From: Planctomycetota bacterium
GTDB taxonomy: Bacteria > Planctomycetota > Planctomycetia > Isosphaerales > Isosphaeraceae
Assembly (NCBI GenBank): GCA_021791715.1
Contig: JAJYWB010000004.1
Span: forward strand, 1 to 64,000
Length of the DNA: 64,000 bases
Direction: 5' to 3'
The translations under genes were made by a program, and so were the position numbers. How positions within the stretch are numbered: the stretch's first letter is position 1; each line of letters opens with the position of its first letter. The notes under the pieces were generated by a model. It had not been told where the DNA came from. It did not search any database and worked only from the letters and a program-made list of their open reading frames with translations. Positions 46,724-56,814 of the stretch are shown piece after piece.

Positions 46724-49474
46724 TTACTCATTACTTTCGGGCTCGGTTTGATCGACTTTTTTCTCTCCAGTTCGCGGCTGAAATTTCGCCAAAACGTCGT
46801 ATTCCTCCGACGAGGGATCGGGGGTGGGATCGGCGACCGTTCCATAACGCAGGTGAGCGAGGACAATCGTCATTCCGGTTTTCCGCTCGACCTCGGGGGT
46901 GATCGTCGCGCCTTCGCGCGGGCCCGGCGTCCAAGCGACGAGCCTTCTCTCGCCTCGATCCGCCGGCTGATCCCATCGATAAGTCGCGATTGTTTCCAGA
47001 AGAGGCGCGGGATCGAGCCCTCCGATCCGACGGTCGTCAATTTTCACCGCCGAACCCGAACCCGATCCAGTTCCCGATCCCGATCCGACGCTCGACTCGA
47101 CGCCGGTTTCATTCGGCCAGGGAATCGCGACCTTCGTTTTCGGAGCGATCGTTCCGATGCGAATCCTCCCCTTCTTCTTTTCGCTTTTCGCATATAGGTC
47201 GACGTCGATCAGCTCGGCGTCGCGGAGTTCGAGCGTCGTATCGTTGCGAATCGATTCCCCGCCGTCGCCGTCGCGCTCGAGCGCGATCGATCCCCCCGTC
47301 GCGGTCATCTCCTCGGCTCTATATAAAGAAATGCTCCGCGGTTGAACAGGAAAGCTTGAAAGCGCGGGATAAGGAACCGATTGAAAAACCGTTTCCAGCG
47401 ATTGTTCGTTGATCATTCCCTCGGAACCGCGCATCGGCAGCGCGAGCGCCGTCGCATTCTCGGGAAACGCGATCGTGAACGACTTGCGACTCGACGAATA
47501 AATCGACCCGAACCGCGCCAGATGCGCCCGATCGTAACCCGGCTGAAGCTCGATTAAATCGATCTCGTTCGAGGCGACGTCGTAACCCAGATCGAACGCC
47601 GCGGCTCGCTCCACCCCGATCGCGAACCCGAGCGCCAAAAACGGCGTGATCGCCCACGCGATCTCGGCTCTTCTAAAGATATATCGACAAATTAGCCAGT
47701 TTAAAGGAACAAGCGCGACGATATAACAGATCAACACCGTGAGGATGAAGCTTCGCGCCGGAACGCGAATTCCCGACGAAACCTGAAGCATCTTCCGCGA
47801 ATCGGCCGGGAATCGCGCGTCGTCGCGCCACGACGCGACCGTTCCTCGCGGCGAATCGGCCTGGATCGTGTCGTAAACGGTTTTATTTTCGATCTTCGAT
47901 CGCGTCTCGACCGACATCGAATCGAGCTCGGCGAGATCGGGCCCGGTGTTGAATTTTCCCATCGGAATGATCGATCGATCGGTCGTCGAACCGATATCGC
48001 GCGAAGCGATCCGGAACCACGACAACCGAGGCCCCGAAAGCATACCGTATTGTGCATAATTATTTCCGACAACGCCGCGCCCGGCGAGTTCGGAGACGAG
48101 TTTATGATCGACGACCTCCTCGGGCCGCCTCAGCAAAACGCGCCGCGTGAACGTATCGATACCCGGCCAACCGAGAATCGCGGGATCGTTGGGGTTGAAC
48201 GCGAGCATCAAAATGCGCCCCCTGCCGACCCTCCGCTCGACCGCGACGATCGTCTTATTCTCGTCATTGAGCCGAAAAACCCGCGAATCGACGTTCGACT
48301 TGGGAACGAGCCCGTTCAAAAAGACGGGACGTTTGGCGTCGGGATTGATCGGCACGGCTCGTTTGTAGCGAGGGTCGGGAATAAGCAATCCGAACGGATC
48401 ATACCGCACGGGAACGTCGATCAAAGGAGAGGGGGTGCTCGCATGATCCTCTTCAACATAAAAAACGCTTTCCACATTACGAAGCGGGCGATATTCTTTG
48501 GCGAGCGAATCCCAATCCGAACGTCCCATCATACGATTCGATCCCGATACGTCGGCGGGCGAATAAGGACCGAGCGCCGTTTCTTTGAGAGTCGCGAACC
48601 ACGGAGTCGCTCCCCCGGCGACGATCAATTGACCTCCCCAATGGATCCAATCGACGAGCGCTCGTTGCTGATCGATCGAAAGCGAATCGGCGATCGCGTC
48701 GTCCCAAACCACGTGACTGATCGTCGTCCAAGCGAGAGGATTCGACGAGATCGCGGGCTTTTTGGGATCGAGCGGAATGACGAACCGATAATATCTTTTA
48801 TTATCAAGAATCGACGGATCGCGATCGGCCGAGATCGGGATCGTCGCGCTCATCTTGTTCCAAACCGCGTACGCGTTGGGATCGCGCGCCAACACCAAGA
48901 TAAGCATTTGATGTTCATAAAGCGGTTTCAACAGCGCGGAGAAATTGGCGTCGGGGGCGATCGCCCTCTCGCGGCCGAGCGCCGCGTAAAATTGTTTGGG
49001 GATCGGCGCGGGGAAAAGAGCTTGAAGAGCGAGCGCCGCGGTTTTCGCCTTCGATAGGAACGCCTCGCGACGGTACACGATCGATCGCGCCGAATCGCCG
49101 AGCGGAACCGACTCGGTCTCGATCAACCCCTTGTAATCGTCGAGATTCGAGCGGAGCTCGAACGTGACGGACGACCAATGATCGGCTTTAACGTATGGCA
49201 ACGTGTCGAAGGGAGCGATGCGTGTACGAATCAGCTCGAAGGGAGGAAGGAGCTTTTCTTTCTCGCGTCGAACTTTCTCGTCGACGATCCGCGCCGCGTC
49301 CCCCGCGGCGTCGTCGAGCTTTTTGAGCCGGTTCTCCTCGGTGTTCTCTTGCGATTCGGCGGGAGGAGCGGGTAGAGCGTCGTCGCCGGGCGCCTGGCCC
49401 CGTGCGATCGAAGCCGCGAACGCGATCACCAGGAGGACCGACGCGGCCAATCGGCTCGATAAAGAATCGTTCAT
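46724..49474 (-). CDS. Large exported membrane-anchored protein linked to the ABC exporter
   Basis: I cannot name this 916-residue protein. It has a signal peptide (LAASVLLVIAFAASIARG), an Ala/Pro/Glu-rich linker and a long extracytoplasmic part up to about residue 610. That part includes a segment (WIHWGGQLIVAGGA, then RGRILMLAFNPNDPAILGW) resembling the glutamine-amidotransferase-like domain of GldG-type or DUF4350-type ABC-associated proteins. Two membrane helices follow at about 615-640 and 645-665, then a beta-rich C-terminal domain interrupted by a Gly/Ser run near 840. Location upstream of the ABC ATPase and permease suggests an auxiliary subunit. ATG 49474 begins the signal peptide. 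Confidence 0.75.
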   Translation of the reverse strand: MNDSLSSRLAASVLLVIAFAASIARGQAPGDDALPAPPAESQENTEENRLKKLDDAAGDAARIVDEKVRREKEKLLPPFELIRTRIAPFDTLPYVKADHWSSVTFELRSNLDDYKGLIETESVPLGDSARSIVYRREAFLSKAKTAALALQALFPAPIPKQFYAALGRERAIAPDANFSALLKPLYEHQMLILVLARDPNAYAVWNKMSATIPISADRDPSILDNKRYYRFVIPLDPKKPAISSNPLAWTTISHVVWDDAIADSLSIDQQRALVDWIHWGGQLIVAGGATPWFATLKETALGPYSPADVSGSNRMMGRSDWDSLAKEYRPLRNVESVFYVEEDHASTPSPLIDVPVRYDPFGLLIPDPRYKRAVPINPDAKRPVFLNGLVPKSNVDSRVFRLNDENKTIVAVERRVGRGRILMLAFNPNDPAILGWPGIDTFTRRVLLRRPEEVVDHKLVSELAGRGVVGNNYAQYGMLSGPRLSWFRIASRDIGSTTDRSIIPMGKFNTGPDLAELDSMSVETRSKIENKTVYDTIQADSPRGTVASWRDDARFPADSRKMLQVSSGIRVPARSFILTVLICYIVALVPLNWLICRYIFRRAEIAWAITPFLALGFAIGVERAAAFDLGYDVASNEIDLIELQPGYDRAHLARFGSIYSSSRKSFTIAFPENATALALPMRGSEGMINEQSLETVFQSVPYPALSSFPVQPRSISLYRAEEMTATGGSIALERDGDGGESIRNDTTLELRDAELIDVDLYAKSEKKKGRIRIGTIAPKTKVAIPWPNETGVESSVGSGSGTGSGSGSAVKIDDRRIGGLDPAPLLETIATYRWDQPADRGERRLVAWTPGPREGATITPEVERKTGMTIVLAHLRYGTVADPTPDPSSEEYDVLAKFQPRTGEKKVDQTEPESNE

Positions 49475-49693
49475 GCACGCGCTCTCTCGAACGGAACATC
49501 GAAGCGGCGATCGGGGGCCGGATCGCGGAGCACGTTCCAGCGTCACCGAGTTTATCGACCGATCGAGCCCGCCGATAGCGGCGGGCGACGATTATCGCTT
49601 GCGCGGGGCGATCGGCGACGAACGCCCCTAGCATTTAGTTTATAGCCGCTGAAGACGATTGTCGATTGCACGTCGCGTGAAAATCGACGTCTC

Positions 49694-50602
49694 TCATTCG
49701 AAGACGAACGGGAACAGCCGTTTGAGTTCGGCGGAGTTCGGTTGCGAACCATATTCGCACAGCTCGAACGCCTCGGCGAACCGAGTCGACTTACCTCGAG
49801 TTTCGCCCGCGCAATCGATCAATTTGGTTCGATGTTTGTCGGCGATCGAGGCGTATCGCTTCTCGGCGCGCTCGCGCGTCCACGCGAGCCGCTCGTCCCT
49901 CCCCGCCGGAACCTCGTTCAAATAACCGAACAACCACGGATTCCATTCATAAAATTGAGATTCAAGCGCGTCGACGCAAGCGACTTTTTGATCGAAGACC
50001 GAATCGATCGGAACGACGACGTCGGGCCTGAAAGGATTGGGCTTTTTGAAATCGTCTTCGCCGTACATGAACACGGGATTCTTACGGAGAGCGGGAACGT
50101 CGGGGCAGAAACTCGGCACGATCACCATGAACGCGGCGTCCTGAACGAGTATCCCCGTGTAACGGTGATCGGGATGATAATCGACGGGTCGATGACTGAT
50201 CACAAGATCGGCTTTCCATTCACGGATCTTACGTGTGATGATCCTTCGATTTTCGAGCGTGGGGAGGAGTTCGCCGTCGTGAATATCGAGAACTTCGGTT
50301 TCGATCCCGAGGATCTCGGCGCACTTTTTGACCTCGGCGGTCCTGCGGAGCGCCAGCGGCGCACCGGCGATCTTGTGATGGCCGATATCGCCGTTGGTGA
50401 CGCTTACGAATTTAACCTTGCAGCCCGCCTTGGCCCAAAGCGCCGCGGTCCCTCCCGCGTCGAGTTCGCAATCGTCGGGATGCGCGCCGAATACGATGAT
50501 TCTCGGCTTCGACAAGGGCTCGTCTCCCGCTCTCGTCGTATCGGACGGCGAGAAGAACGTCGCGACCAATAAACCGATCGTCGTCAACGGATATTTTCGC
50601 AT
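49694..50602 (-). CDS. Exported PIG-L family deacetylase
   Basis: The 302-residue protein has a signal peptide (about 1-25) and a PIG-L/LmbE-type zinc deacetylase domain. The N-terminal zinc motif is FGAHPDDCELDAGG with His, Asp and Asp ligands. The later zinc histidine is in RPVDYHPDHRYTG. Such enzymes remove N-acetyl groups from amino sugars or thiol conjugates; in planctomycetes secreted members are common and their substrates unknown. ATG 50602 and the overlapping GTG 50605 share the AAGGAG site upstream. It lies 219 bp upstream of the exporter block on the same strand, possibly in one operon. Confidence 0.92.
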   Translation of the reverse strand: MRKYPLTTIGLLVATFFSPSDTTRAGDEPLSKPRIIVFGAHPDDCELDAGGTAALWAKAGCKVKFVSVTNGDIGHHKIAGAPLALRRTAEVKKCAEILGIETEVLDIHDGELLPTLENRRIITRKIREWKADLVISHRPVDYHPDHRYTGILVQDAAFMVIVPSFCPDVPALRKNPVFMYGEDDFKKPNPFRPDVVVPIDSVFDQKVACVDALESQFYEWNPWLFGYLNEVPAGRDERLAWTRERAEKRYASIADKHRTKLIDCAGETRGKSTRFAEAFELCEYGSQPNSAELKRLFPFVFE

Positions 50603-50820
50603 CACAACGATTCTCCTTCTTAGGAATTCTGGAATGCAAGCTCAAACGATCCTGGATTTAGGCTATTCGATAGAGTCCCGAGAACCAACCGACGAAAGCC
50701 TTGGCGACGGGCGAATCGTGCTGAAAATACCTCGCCCTCATCGCCAAACCGAACGGCTTTCCGGGTTGTTCTCGCCGTGCGAGCCAAGCATCAACGATCA
50801 TCTCGAAACGCCGTCGCAAC

Positions 50821-50870
50821 GCGATTCCATCCGCCGGACGATTTCTTATGATCGATAAGAACGATCGTCC
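50821..50870. repeat. Diverged direct repeat, copy A
   Basis: The segment with CATCCGCCGG-A-CGATTTC followed by ATGAT and a GATCGTC word resembles the segment at 51316-51366 in the same spacer, 495 bp away. About 33-35 bases at roughly 85 percent identity are followed by weaker similarity with a two-base length difference. Function is unknown. Confidence 0.5.
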
Positions 50871-51315
50871 AATCTATCATAATAACCGTGTCGACGGCTC
50901 AAGCATCGAAAATCGGCGAGAAGCGTTTCTCAGGCCGGCAACAACAATTGAGAATTGGATTTCTCGATCATCATCGAACGAGTACGCGGCAGTAGATTCG
51001 TGTCGATCGGCCGCGGTGAAAAATCGGCGGGCCAATCCACCGATCGTCTCCGTCTTACCGAGTCGACCCCGCAGTCGTCGACCGGTTAAACATCGCACGC
51101 GCCTAATGATTTAGCGTTCACGGTTATCATTACGCATGATCATTTCGATTGATTGAATTCCTTGACAAGCAAAACCCGAGGACGGCACGAGATTGCTTTC
51201 TCCCGCTTGTTACTGTTTGATACGGTACAACGGCGCTCGAAACGGCGAATCCTCCTTATTCTCAATTTCTCATCCCATCTCGGTGAACTCGCTCGTCTGG
51301 AATCGGGATCGGACC

Positions 51316-51366
51316 GCCATTGCATCCGCCGGGCGATTTCGCATGATAGATGCTTCGCGATCGTCG
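51316..51366. repeat. Diverged direct repeat, copy B
   Basis: This partner of the segment at 50821-50870 keeps CATCCGCCGG-G-CGATTTC and ATGAT in the same order. It ends about 70 bp before the aconitase start, so it could be a regulatory site there, but it could also be a decayed dispersed repeat. Confidence 0.5.
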
Positions 51367-51433
51367 GCTCGATCCCCCCTCGACGGGCTCGTCGACCGTT
51401 CGTATTTCGTACACTACTTATGGAAATATCATT

Positions 51434-54178
51434 ATGCCAAACAGCTTTCACACTCTTGAAAACCTGAGCGTCGACGGCCGATCGTTCGAGATCCACCGCC
51501 TGGGCGCGCTTGAGAAAAAGCTCGGAGTCAAGCTCGCCGAGTTGCCGTTCAGCCTCAAAATCCTCCTTGAGAACCTAGTCCGATTCGAGGACGCGCGAAC
51601 GGTGACCGCCGACGACGTCGTCGATCTGGCAAGGTGGGACGCCGCCGCCGAGCCGAGCAGGGAAATCGCCTTCCGGCCGAGTCGAGTCCTGTTGCAAGAT
51701 TTCACCGGCGTTCCCGCGGTCGTCGACCTCGCCGCGATGCGCGACGCGATGAAACGACTCGGCGGCGATCCCAAAAAGATCAACCCGCTCCAACCCGTCG
51801 AACTCGTCATCGATCACTCGGTTCAGGTCGATGTCGCGGGTCGACCCGACGCTTTCGCGATCAACGCGGGGCTCGAATTCGATCGTAATAAAGAACGTTA
51901 TGCGTTTCTCCGTTGGGGACAAGACGCGTTCTCGAACTTCCGCGTCGTTCCTCCCGATACCGGCATCGTCCATCAGGTGAATCTCGAATATCTGGCCCGG
52001 GTGGTGTTCGTCGCGAACGAAACCGACGGCAATCCTCAAGCGTATCCCGATACGCTCGTCGGTACCGATTCCCACACGACGATGATCAACGGTTTGGGCG
52101 TGCTCGGCTGGGGGGTCGGCGGAATCGAGGCCGAGGCGGCGATGCTGGGCCAGCCCGTTTCGATGCTCGTCCCGCAAGTCGTCGGCTTCAGGTTGTTCGG
52201 CAAGCTCGCCGAGGGAGCGACCGCGACCGATCTCGTGCTCACGGTGACGCAGATGCTGCGGAAACGAGGCGTCGTGGGGAAATTCGTCGAATTTTACGGC
52301 GAGGGGCTCGCGTCGTTACCGCTCGCCGACCGCGCCACGATCGCCAACATGGCGCCCGAATACGGAGCGACCTGCGGGATCTTCCCCGTCGACCAGGAAA
52401 CCATCCGATATCTCGAACTGACCGGTAGACCCAAGGATCAAATCCGCCTCGTCGAGGCGTACTTCAAAGCTCAGGGGATGTTCCACGACAAAAACTCCCC
52501 CGTCGCGCGCTATTCCGACACGCTCGAACTCGATCTGGCGTCGGTCGAGCCCAGCCTCGCAGGACCCAAACGACCCCAGGATCGCGTGACGCTTCGAGAT
52601 GTTAAAAAGAATTTTCATGATTCGTTTAAAGCGATGATTGAAAAGAAATCGAATCCCGCCGAGCGGATGGGGCTCGAGGGGCTTTCGGGTACGGGAACCG
52701 AGACGATCTCGATCAACCTGCTCGCTCCGCAGATCACGCACGGATCGGTGGTGATCGCGGCGATCACGAGCTGTACGAACACGTCGAATCCCTCGGTGAT
52801 GCTCGCGGCGGGGTTGTTGGCGAAGAAGGCGGTCGAGAAGGGTCTTAAGCCGAAGCGATACGTGAAGGCGAGCCTGGCGCCGGGTTCGAAAGTCGTCACC
52901 GATTACCTTCAAGACGCGGGGTTGACTCCCTATCTCGATAAGCTCGGGTTTAACCTCGTGGGTTACGGGTGCACGACTTGCATCGGCAACTCGGGTCCGC
53001 TCGCCCCCGAGATCTCCAAGACGATCCACGATCAAGAACTCGTCGCCGCCGCGGTTTTGAGCGGCAACCGCAATTTCGAGGGACGGGTCAACGCCGACGT
53101 GCGGGCGAATTATCTCGCGTCGCCGCCGCTCGTCGTCGCGTACGCGCTCGCCGGAACGATCGACATCGACCTGAAAACCGAGCCGATCGGCGTCGGAACC
53201 GACGGCAAACCCGTTTATCTCGCCGACATCTGGCCGACAGCCGGCGAGATCCAGCAAGCCGTGCTCAAGTCGGTTCGTTCCGAAATGTTCACTAAAGAAT
53301 ATGGCGAGGTCTTCGAAGGCGACGACTCGTGGCGTTCGCTCCCCACCCCGACGGGGGATTTGTTCACGTGGGACGATAAATCGACTTATGTTCAAAATCC
53401 TCCTTATTTCGACGGCGCGACGTCGACGCCCGAACCCGTCGCGGCGATTTCGGGAGCGCGGGTGTTGGCGGTGCTGGGAGACAGCATCACGACCGATCAC
53501 ATTTCTCCGGCGGGTTCGTTTTCGGCGAAGAGTCCCGCGGGACGTTATTTGATCGAGCGCGGAGTCGACCCCAAAGATTTCAATTCCTACGGCGCCAGGC
53601 GCGGCAATCACGAGGTGATGGTGCGGGGGACGTTCGCCAACATCCGCTTGAAGAACGCGCTCGCGGGGGGCGTCGAGGGGGGCTTTACCCGTCATTTACC
53701 GAGCGGCGAGCCGATGACGATTTTCGACGCGTCCGAGCGGTATCGATCCGAGGGGGTTCCGCTTTTGATTCTGGCGGGGAAGGAATACGGGTCGGGTTCG
53801 TCGCGCGATTGGGCGGCGAAGGGGCCTAAACTTTTGGGAGTGCGGGGGGTGATCGCCGAGAGTTTTGAGCGGATCCATCGATCGAATCTCGTCGGGATGG
53901 GGATTTTGCCGCTGCAATTCAAGGCGGGAGAAAGCGTTTCGAGCTTGCGGTTGACTGGTGAGGAGCTTTATGCGATCGAGGGGCTCGACGACGTTTTGGC
54001 GGGTGAACTGAAGCGAGGTCGCGATGTGACGGTCGTCGCGACTCGTTCCGACGGATCGACGACGCGATTCCAGGCGACGGTCCGGATCGACACGCCGCAG
54101 GAAGTCCGCTACTATGAGCACGGCGGCATTCTGCCTTACGTTCTTCGGCAGCTTGTTTCCGACGGCCGGGCGCGATAA
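51434..54178 (+). CDS. acnA: Aconitate hydratase A
   Basis: Aconitase interconverts citrate and isocitrate in the TCA cycle. The 914-residue length is typical of AcnA/IRP-type enzymes. Iron-sulfur ligands are C447 in SCTNTSNPS and C513 and C516 in [10 protein letters not shown]. Other landmarks are [62 protein letters not shown] and [18 protein letters not shown] 51434 is the family start ([11 protein letters not shown]); an open frame upstream lacks similarity. A hairpin that could terminate transcription lies just after the stop. The gene precedes the pyruvate dehydrogenase cluster on the same strand. Confidence 0.97.
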   Translation: MPNSFHTLENLSVDGRSFEIHRLGALEKKLGVKLAELPFSLKILLENLVRFEDARTVTADDVVDLARWDAAAEPSREIAFRPSRVLLQDFTGVPAVVDLAAMRDAMKRLGGDPKKINPLQPVELVIDHSVQVDVAGRPDAFAINAGLEFDRNKERYAFLRWGQDAFSNFRVVPPDTGIVHQVNLEYLARVVFVANETDGNPQAYPDTLVGTDSHTTMINGLGVLGWGVGGIEAEAAMLGQPVSMLVPQVVGFRLFGKLAEGATATDLVLTVTQMLRKRGVVGKFVEFYGEGLASLPLADRATIANMAPEYGATCGIFPVDQETIRYLELTGRPKDQIRLVEAYFKAQGMFHDKNSPVARYSDTLELDLASVEPSLAGPKRPQDRVTLRDVKKNFHDSFKAMIEKKSNPAERMGLEGLSGTGTETISINLLAPQITHGSVVIAAITSCTNTSNPSVMLAAGLLAKKAVEKGLKPKRYVKASLAPGSKVVTDYLQDAGLTPYLDKLGFNLVGYGCTTCIGNSGPLAPEISKTIHDQELVAAAVLSGNRNFEGRVNADVRANYLASPPLVVAYALAGTIDIDLKTEPIGVGTDGKPVYLADIWPTAGEIQQAVLKSVRSEMFTKEYGEVFEGDDSWRSLPTPTGDLFTWDDKSTYVQNPPYFDGATSTPEPVAAISGARVLAVLGDSITTDHISPAGSFSAKSPAGRYLIERGVDPKDFNSYGARRGNHEVMVRGTFANIRLKNALAGGVEGGFTRHLPSGEPMTIFDASERYRSEGVPLLILAGKEYGSGSSRDWAAKGPKLLGVRGVIAESFERIHRSNLVGMGILPLQFKAGESVSSLRLTGEELYAIEGLDDVLAGELKRGRDVTVVATRSDGSTTRFQATVRIDTPQEVRYYEHGGILPYVLRQLVSDGRAR

Positions 54179-54185
54179 TAATCCG

Positions 54186-54204
54186 ACCGCTTCGCCGAAG
54201 CGGT
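54186..54204 (+). terminator. Possible terminator hairpin after acnA
   Basis: The arms ACCGCTTCG and CGAAGCGGT surround a single C eight bases after the acnA stop. As RNA this folds as a 7-bp stem with a 5-base loop. The following bases are GT-rich with only short T runs, so termination may be weak. Confidence 0.4.
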
Positions 54205-54633
54205 TCGTCGGTTTCGATCGAAGATCGACATTCGTCGCGGGACGAATCGTCGCGTTCGATTTTCGCTTCGAGCCCGCCGGGCTTTGGATCGAGCGGGGTC
54301 GATTCCCGCGGGTTCGCTCGATTTGGAATCGTCTCCGGCGCTCGGTTTTGCAGCGATTCGAGAGGTTCGCCGGGTCCGCGCCGGAGTGTTCGACGGGTCG
54401 AGCGTGAATTTGGTTCGCGCGCGACTGGATTAGGGACATCGGATTTGGGTAAGCTATTAGCTTCGCACGGTCTCTCGGGGCTTTGGCGTCAGGCGACGAG
54501 GCCCTGGTTTTGGTCGCGTCGATTGTTCGGAATGAGTCGTCAAGCCGATCCCGCCCCCCCGCTCGTGACGGCGCCTTTGCATGCGTTTTCCGGTCGTTTG
54601 GTTGAGCGTCTCCCGGTTCAGGAGGTGGAGTTT
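54205..54633. other. Spacer between acnA and the pyruvate dehydrogenase genes
   Basis: About 430 bp with no supported gene. The frame of the E1 alpha gene is open upstream to 54445, but the extra 63 residues have no similarity to the enzyme and the strong ribosome-binding site lies only before 54634. The promoter of the pyruvate dehydrogenase genes is likely here. Confidence 0.5.
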
Positions 54634-55647
54634 ATGTCGCAAACAGCGTCGGCCGAAGTGAAACCCGTCGTCGCCCGCAACCAGGCGTTGAGCTGGCTTC
54701 GACAGATGATGCTGATTCGTCGCTTCGAGGAACGCTCGGCGATGCTGTACCAGAATCAGAAGATCGGCGGATTCTGCCATCTTTATTCGGGACAGGAGGC
54801 CGTCGCGGTCGGGTCGATCGGCGTCCTTGGAGAAGATGATTATGTAATCACGGCATATCGTGATCACGGTCACGCGCTCGCCCGCGGCATGGACCCGAAG
54901 GCGGCGATGGCCGAGCTGCTCGGCAAGGCGACGGGTTGCTCGAAGGGGAAGGGGGGCTCGATGCACTTCTTCGACGTCGAGAAGGGTTTTCTCGGCGGCC
55001 ACGCGATCGTCGGCAGCCACGTTCCGCTCGCAGCCGGAATCGCCTTCGCGGGCAAATACCGTAACGAGCAACGCGCCTGCATTTGTTATTTCGGCGACGG
55101 CGCGCTTAACCAGGGGTGTGTGCACGAGGCGTTCAACATGGCGGCGCTCTGGAAGCTTCCCGTGATCTACGTGATCGAGAACAACCTGATCGCGATGGGA
55201 ACGCAGCTCACGCGGTCGTCGGCGGTCCTCGACCTGACGATTCGAGGAGGCGTCGCGTACGGGATGCCCGGGTTCTCGATCGACGGCAACGACGTCGAAC
55301 TCGTTGCCAGAACGACGCGCGAGGCGCTCCAACGCGCGTACGCCGGCGAAGGACCAACGTTTATTGAAATGAAAACATACCGATTCCGCGGCCATTCGAT
55401 GAGCGATCCCGCGAAATACCGCACCAAAGAGGAACTTGAAGACGCGAAAGCGCAGGATCCGATCCATCGGTTCGAGCGGCTGCTCAAGCAGCGGGGCTGG
55501 CTCGACGACGCGACGTTCGAGCGATTCGAGGAGGAGGTGAAGCACCAGGTTGAGGAGGCGATCGAATTCGCCGAGCAAAGCCCGCTTCCCGAGCCCGCCG
55601 CGGTTTACGAAGACGTCAGCGTCGCTTCTTATCTTCCTCAAGAGTGA
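54634..55647 (+). CDS. pdhA: Pyruvate dehydrogenase E1 component, alpha subunit
   Basis: With the beta subunit it decarboxylates pyruvate using thiamine diphosphate. The 337-residue product shows RFEERSAMLYQNQKIGGFCH, YRDHGHALARGMDP, GGSMHFFD and the TPP-magnesium motif GDGALNQGCVHEAFNMAALW, ending at ENN. The phosphorylation-loop region TYRFRGHSMSDPAKYR is present as in the family. AGGAGGT six to eight bases before ATG 54634 fixes the start. The beta subunit gene follows after 15 bp. Confidence 0.96.
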   Translation: MSQTASAEVKPVVARNQALSWLRQMMLIRRFEERSAMLYQNQKIGGFCHLYSGQEAVAVGSIGVLGEDDYVITAYRDHGHALARGMDPKAAMAELLGKATGCSKGKGGSMHFFDVEKGFLGGHAIVGSHVPLAAGIAFAGKYRNEQRACICYFGDGALNQGCVHEAFNMAALWKLPVIYVIENNLIAMGTQLTRSSAVLDLTIRGGVAYGMPGFSIDGNDVELVARTTREALQRAYAGEGPTFIEMKTYRFRGHSMSDPAKYRTKEELEDAKAQDPIHRFERLLKQRGWLDDATFERFEEEVKHQVEEAIEFAEQSPLPEPAAVYEDVSVASYLPQE

Positions 55648-55662
55648 AAGAGTGAATCGATC

Positions 55663-56646
55663 ATGCCCGTGATTGCTTATCGAGAAGCCTTGAATCAGGC
55701 GATGACCGAGGAGATGGAACGCGACGACCGCGTCTTCCTGATGGGGGAAGAGGTCGCCGAGTACGACGGCGCGTACAAGGTGAGCCAGGGAATGCTCGCC
55801 AAATTCGGCCCCCGCCGCGTGATCGACACGCCGATCTCCGAATCGGGGTTCGCGGGGATCGGCATCGGCGCCGCGATGGTGGGGCTCCGTCCGATCGTCG
55901 AATTCATGACGTTCAGTTTTAGTTTGGTGGCGATCGATCAGATCGTCAACAACGCCGCGAATATGCGTTATATGAGCGGCGGCCAGTTCACGATCCCGAT
56001 CGTCTTCCGCGGCAGCTCGGGAATGGCCGGGGCTCTCGCCGCCACCCACTCGCACCGGCTCGAGGCGTGGTACGCGCAGATCCCTGGTCTCACGGTCGTC
56101 CTTCCGTCGACCCCCGCCGACGCCAAAGGGCTGCTCAAATCCGCGATCCGCTCGGACGACCCCGTCGTCTTCATCGAGAACGAGGTCCTTTACGCCGATA
56201 AAGGCGAGGTACCCGAAGGCGAACACCTCGTTCCGATCGGCAAAGCCGATATCAAACGAGCGGGATCGGACGTCACGCTGATCACCTATTCGCGATCGCT
56301 CCACGCGACTCTCGCCGCCGCCGAACGACTCGCCGCCGACGAGGGAATCGAAGCCGAAGTCGTCGATCTCCGCACGATCCGGCCGCTCGATCTCGAAACG
56401 ATCCTCGCGTCGGTCGTCAAAACGCACCGCGCCGTCATTGTCGAGGAGGATTGGCCTTATTGCGGTATCGGCGCCGGAGTTTCCGATCGGATTTACCGCT
56501 CGGTGTTCGACGAACTCGACGCGCCGATCGCGCGGGTCGCCGCCAAAGACGCGCCGATCCCCTACAGCCGAGCGCTCGAATCGACGATGCTTCCGAGCGC
56601 CGATCGCGTGATCGCCGCGGTCAAAGAAGTCCTTTATCGCGGTTGA
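55663..56646 (+). CDS. pdhB: Pyruvate dehydrogenase E1 component, beta subunit
   Basis: The 327-residue beta subunit completes the E1 heterotetramer. Landmarks are YREALNQAMTEEMERDDRVFLMGEEVAEYDGAYK (beginning with the conserved glutamate region), PISESGFAGIGIGAAMVGLRP, NNAANMRYMSGGQFTIP and the C-terminal VEEDWPYCGIGAGVSD. The length and motifs match the family closely. It starts 15 bp after the alpha gene, with no separate promoter visible, and the E2 gene follows after 168 bp. Confidence 0.96.
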   Translation: MPVIAYREALNQAMTEEMERDDRVFLMGEEVAEYDGAYKVSQGMLAKFGPRRVIDTPISESGFAGIGIGAAMVGLRPIVEFMTFSFSLVAIDQIVNNAANMRYMSGGQFTIPIVFRGSSGMAGALAATHSHRLEAWYAQIPGLTVVLPSTPADAKGLLKSAIRSDDPVVFIENEVLYADKGEVPEGEHLVPIGKADIKRAGSDVTLITYSRSLHATLAAAERLAADEGIEAEVVDLRTIRPLDLETILASVVKTHRAVIVEEDWPYCGIGAGVSDRIYRSVFDELDAPIARVAAKDAPIPYSRALESTMLPSADRVIAAVKEVLYRG

Positions 56647-56814
56647 TTCGCCGCGTAAACCGCTTATATCTTACTTATACTCGCATTATGGTGTAGTCAC
56701 GACGGTATATGTGAAGGTCGAAACGAAATCGCGATCGATCGCCTCGCGAAAATCGGGGGCGATCGATCGGTTTCGGCTTGAACTCGATTCCGTCGCGATC
56801 GAGGAGGGTTTGCC

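Larger units (their letters stand above)
50603..51433. other. Long intergenic region upstream of aconitase
   Basis: This 831-bp stretch holds no supported gene. It includes promoters for the divergent deacetylase and aconitase genes. Frames of 70-155 codons occur in several phases without start signals or family motifs. A diverged direct repeat is present at 50821-50870 and 51316-51366. The GC content falls near 51110-51180. Confidence 0.55.

Noticed and set aside
54457-56427. 656-codon open frame antisense to the E1 alpha and E1 beta genes
   Set aside because: It arises because the coding strand avoids certain codons in this GC-rich codon use. It has no start signal, motif or family resemblance, while the plus-strand genes are certain.
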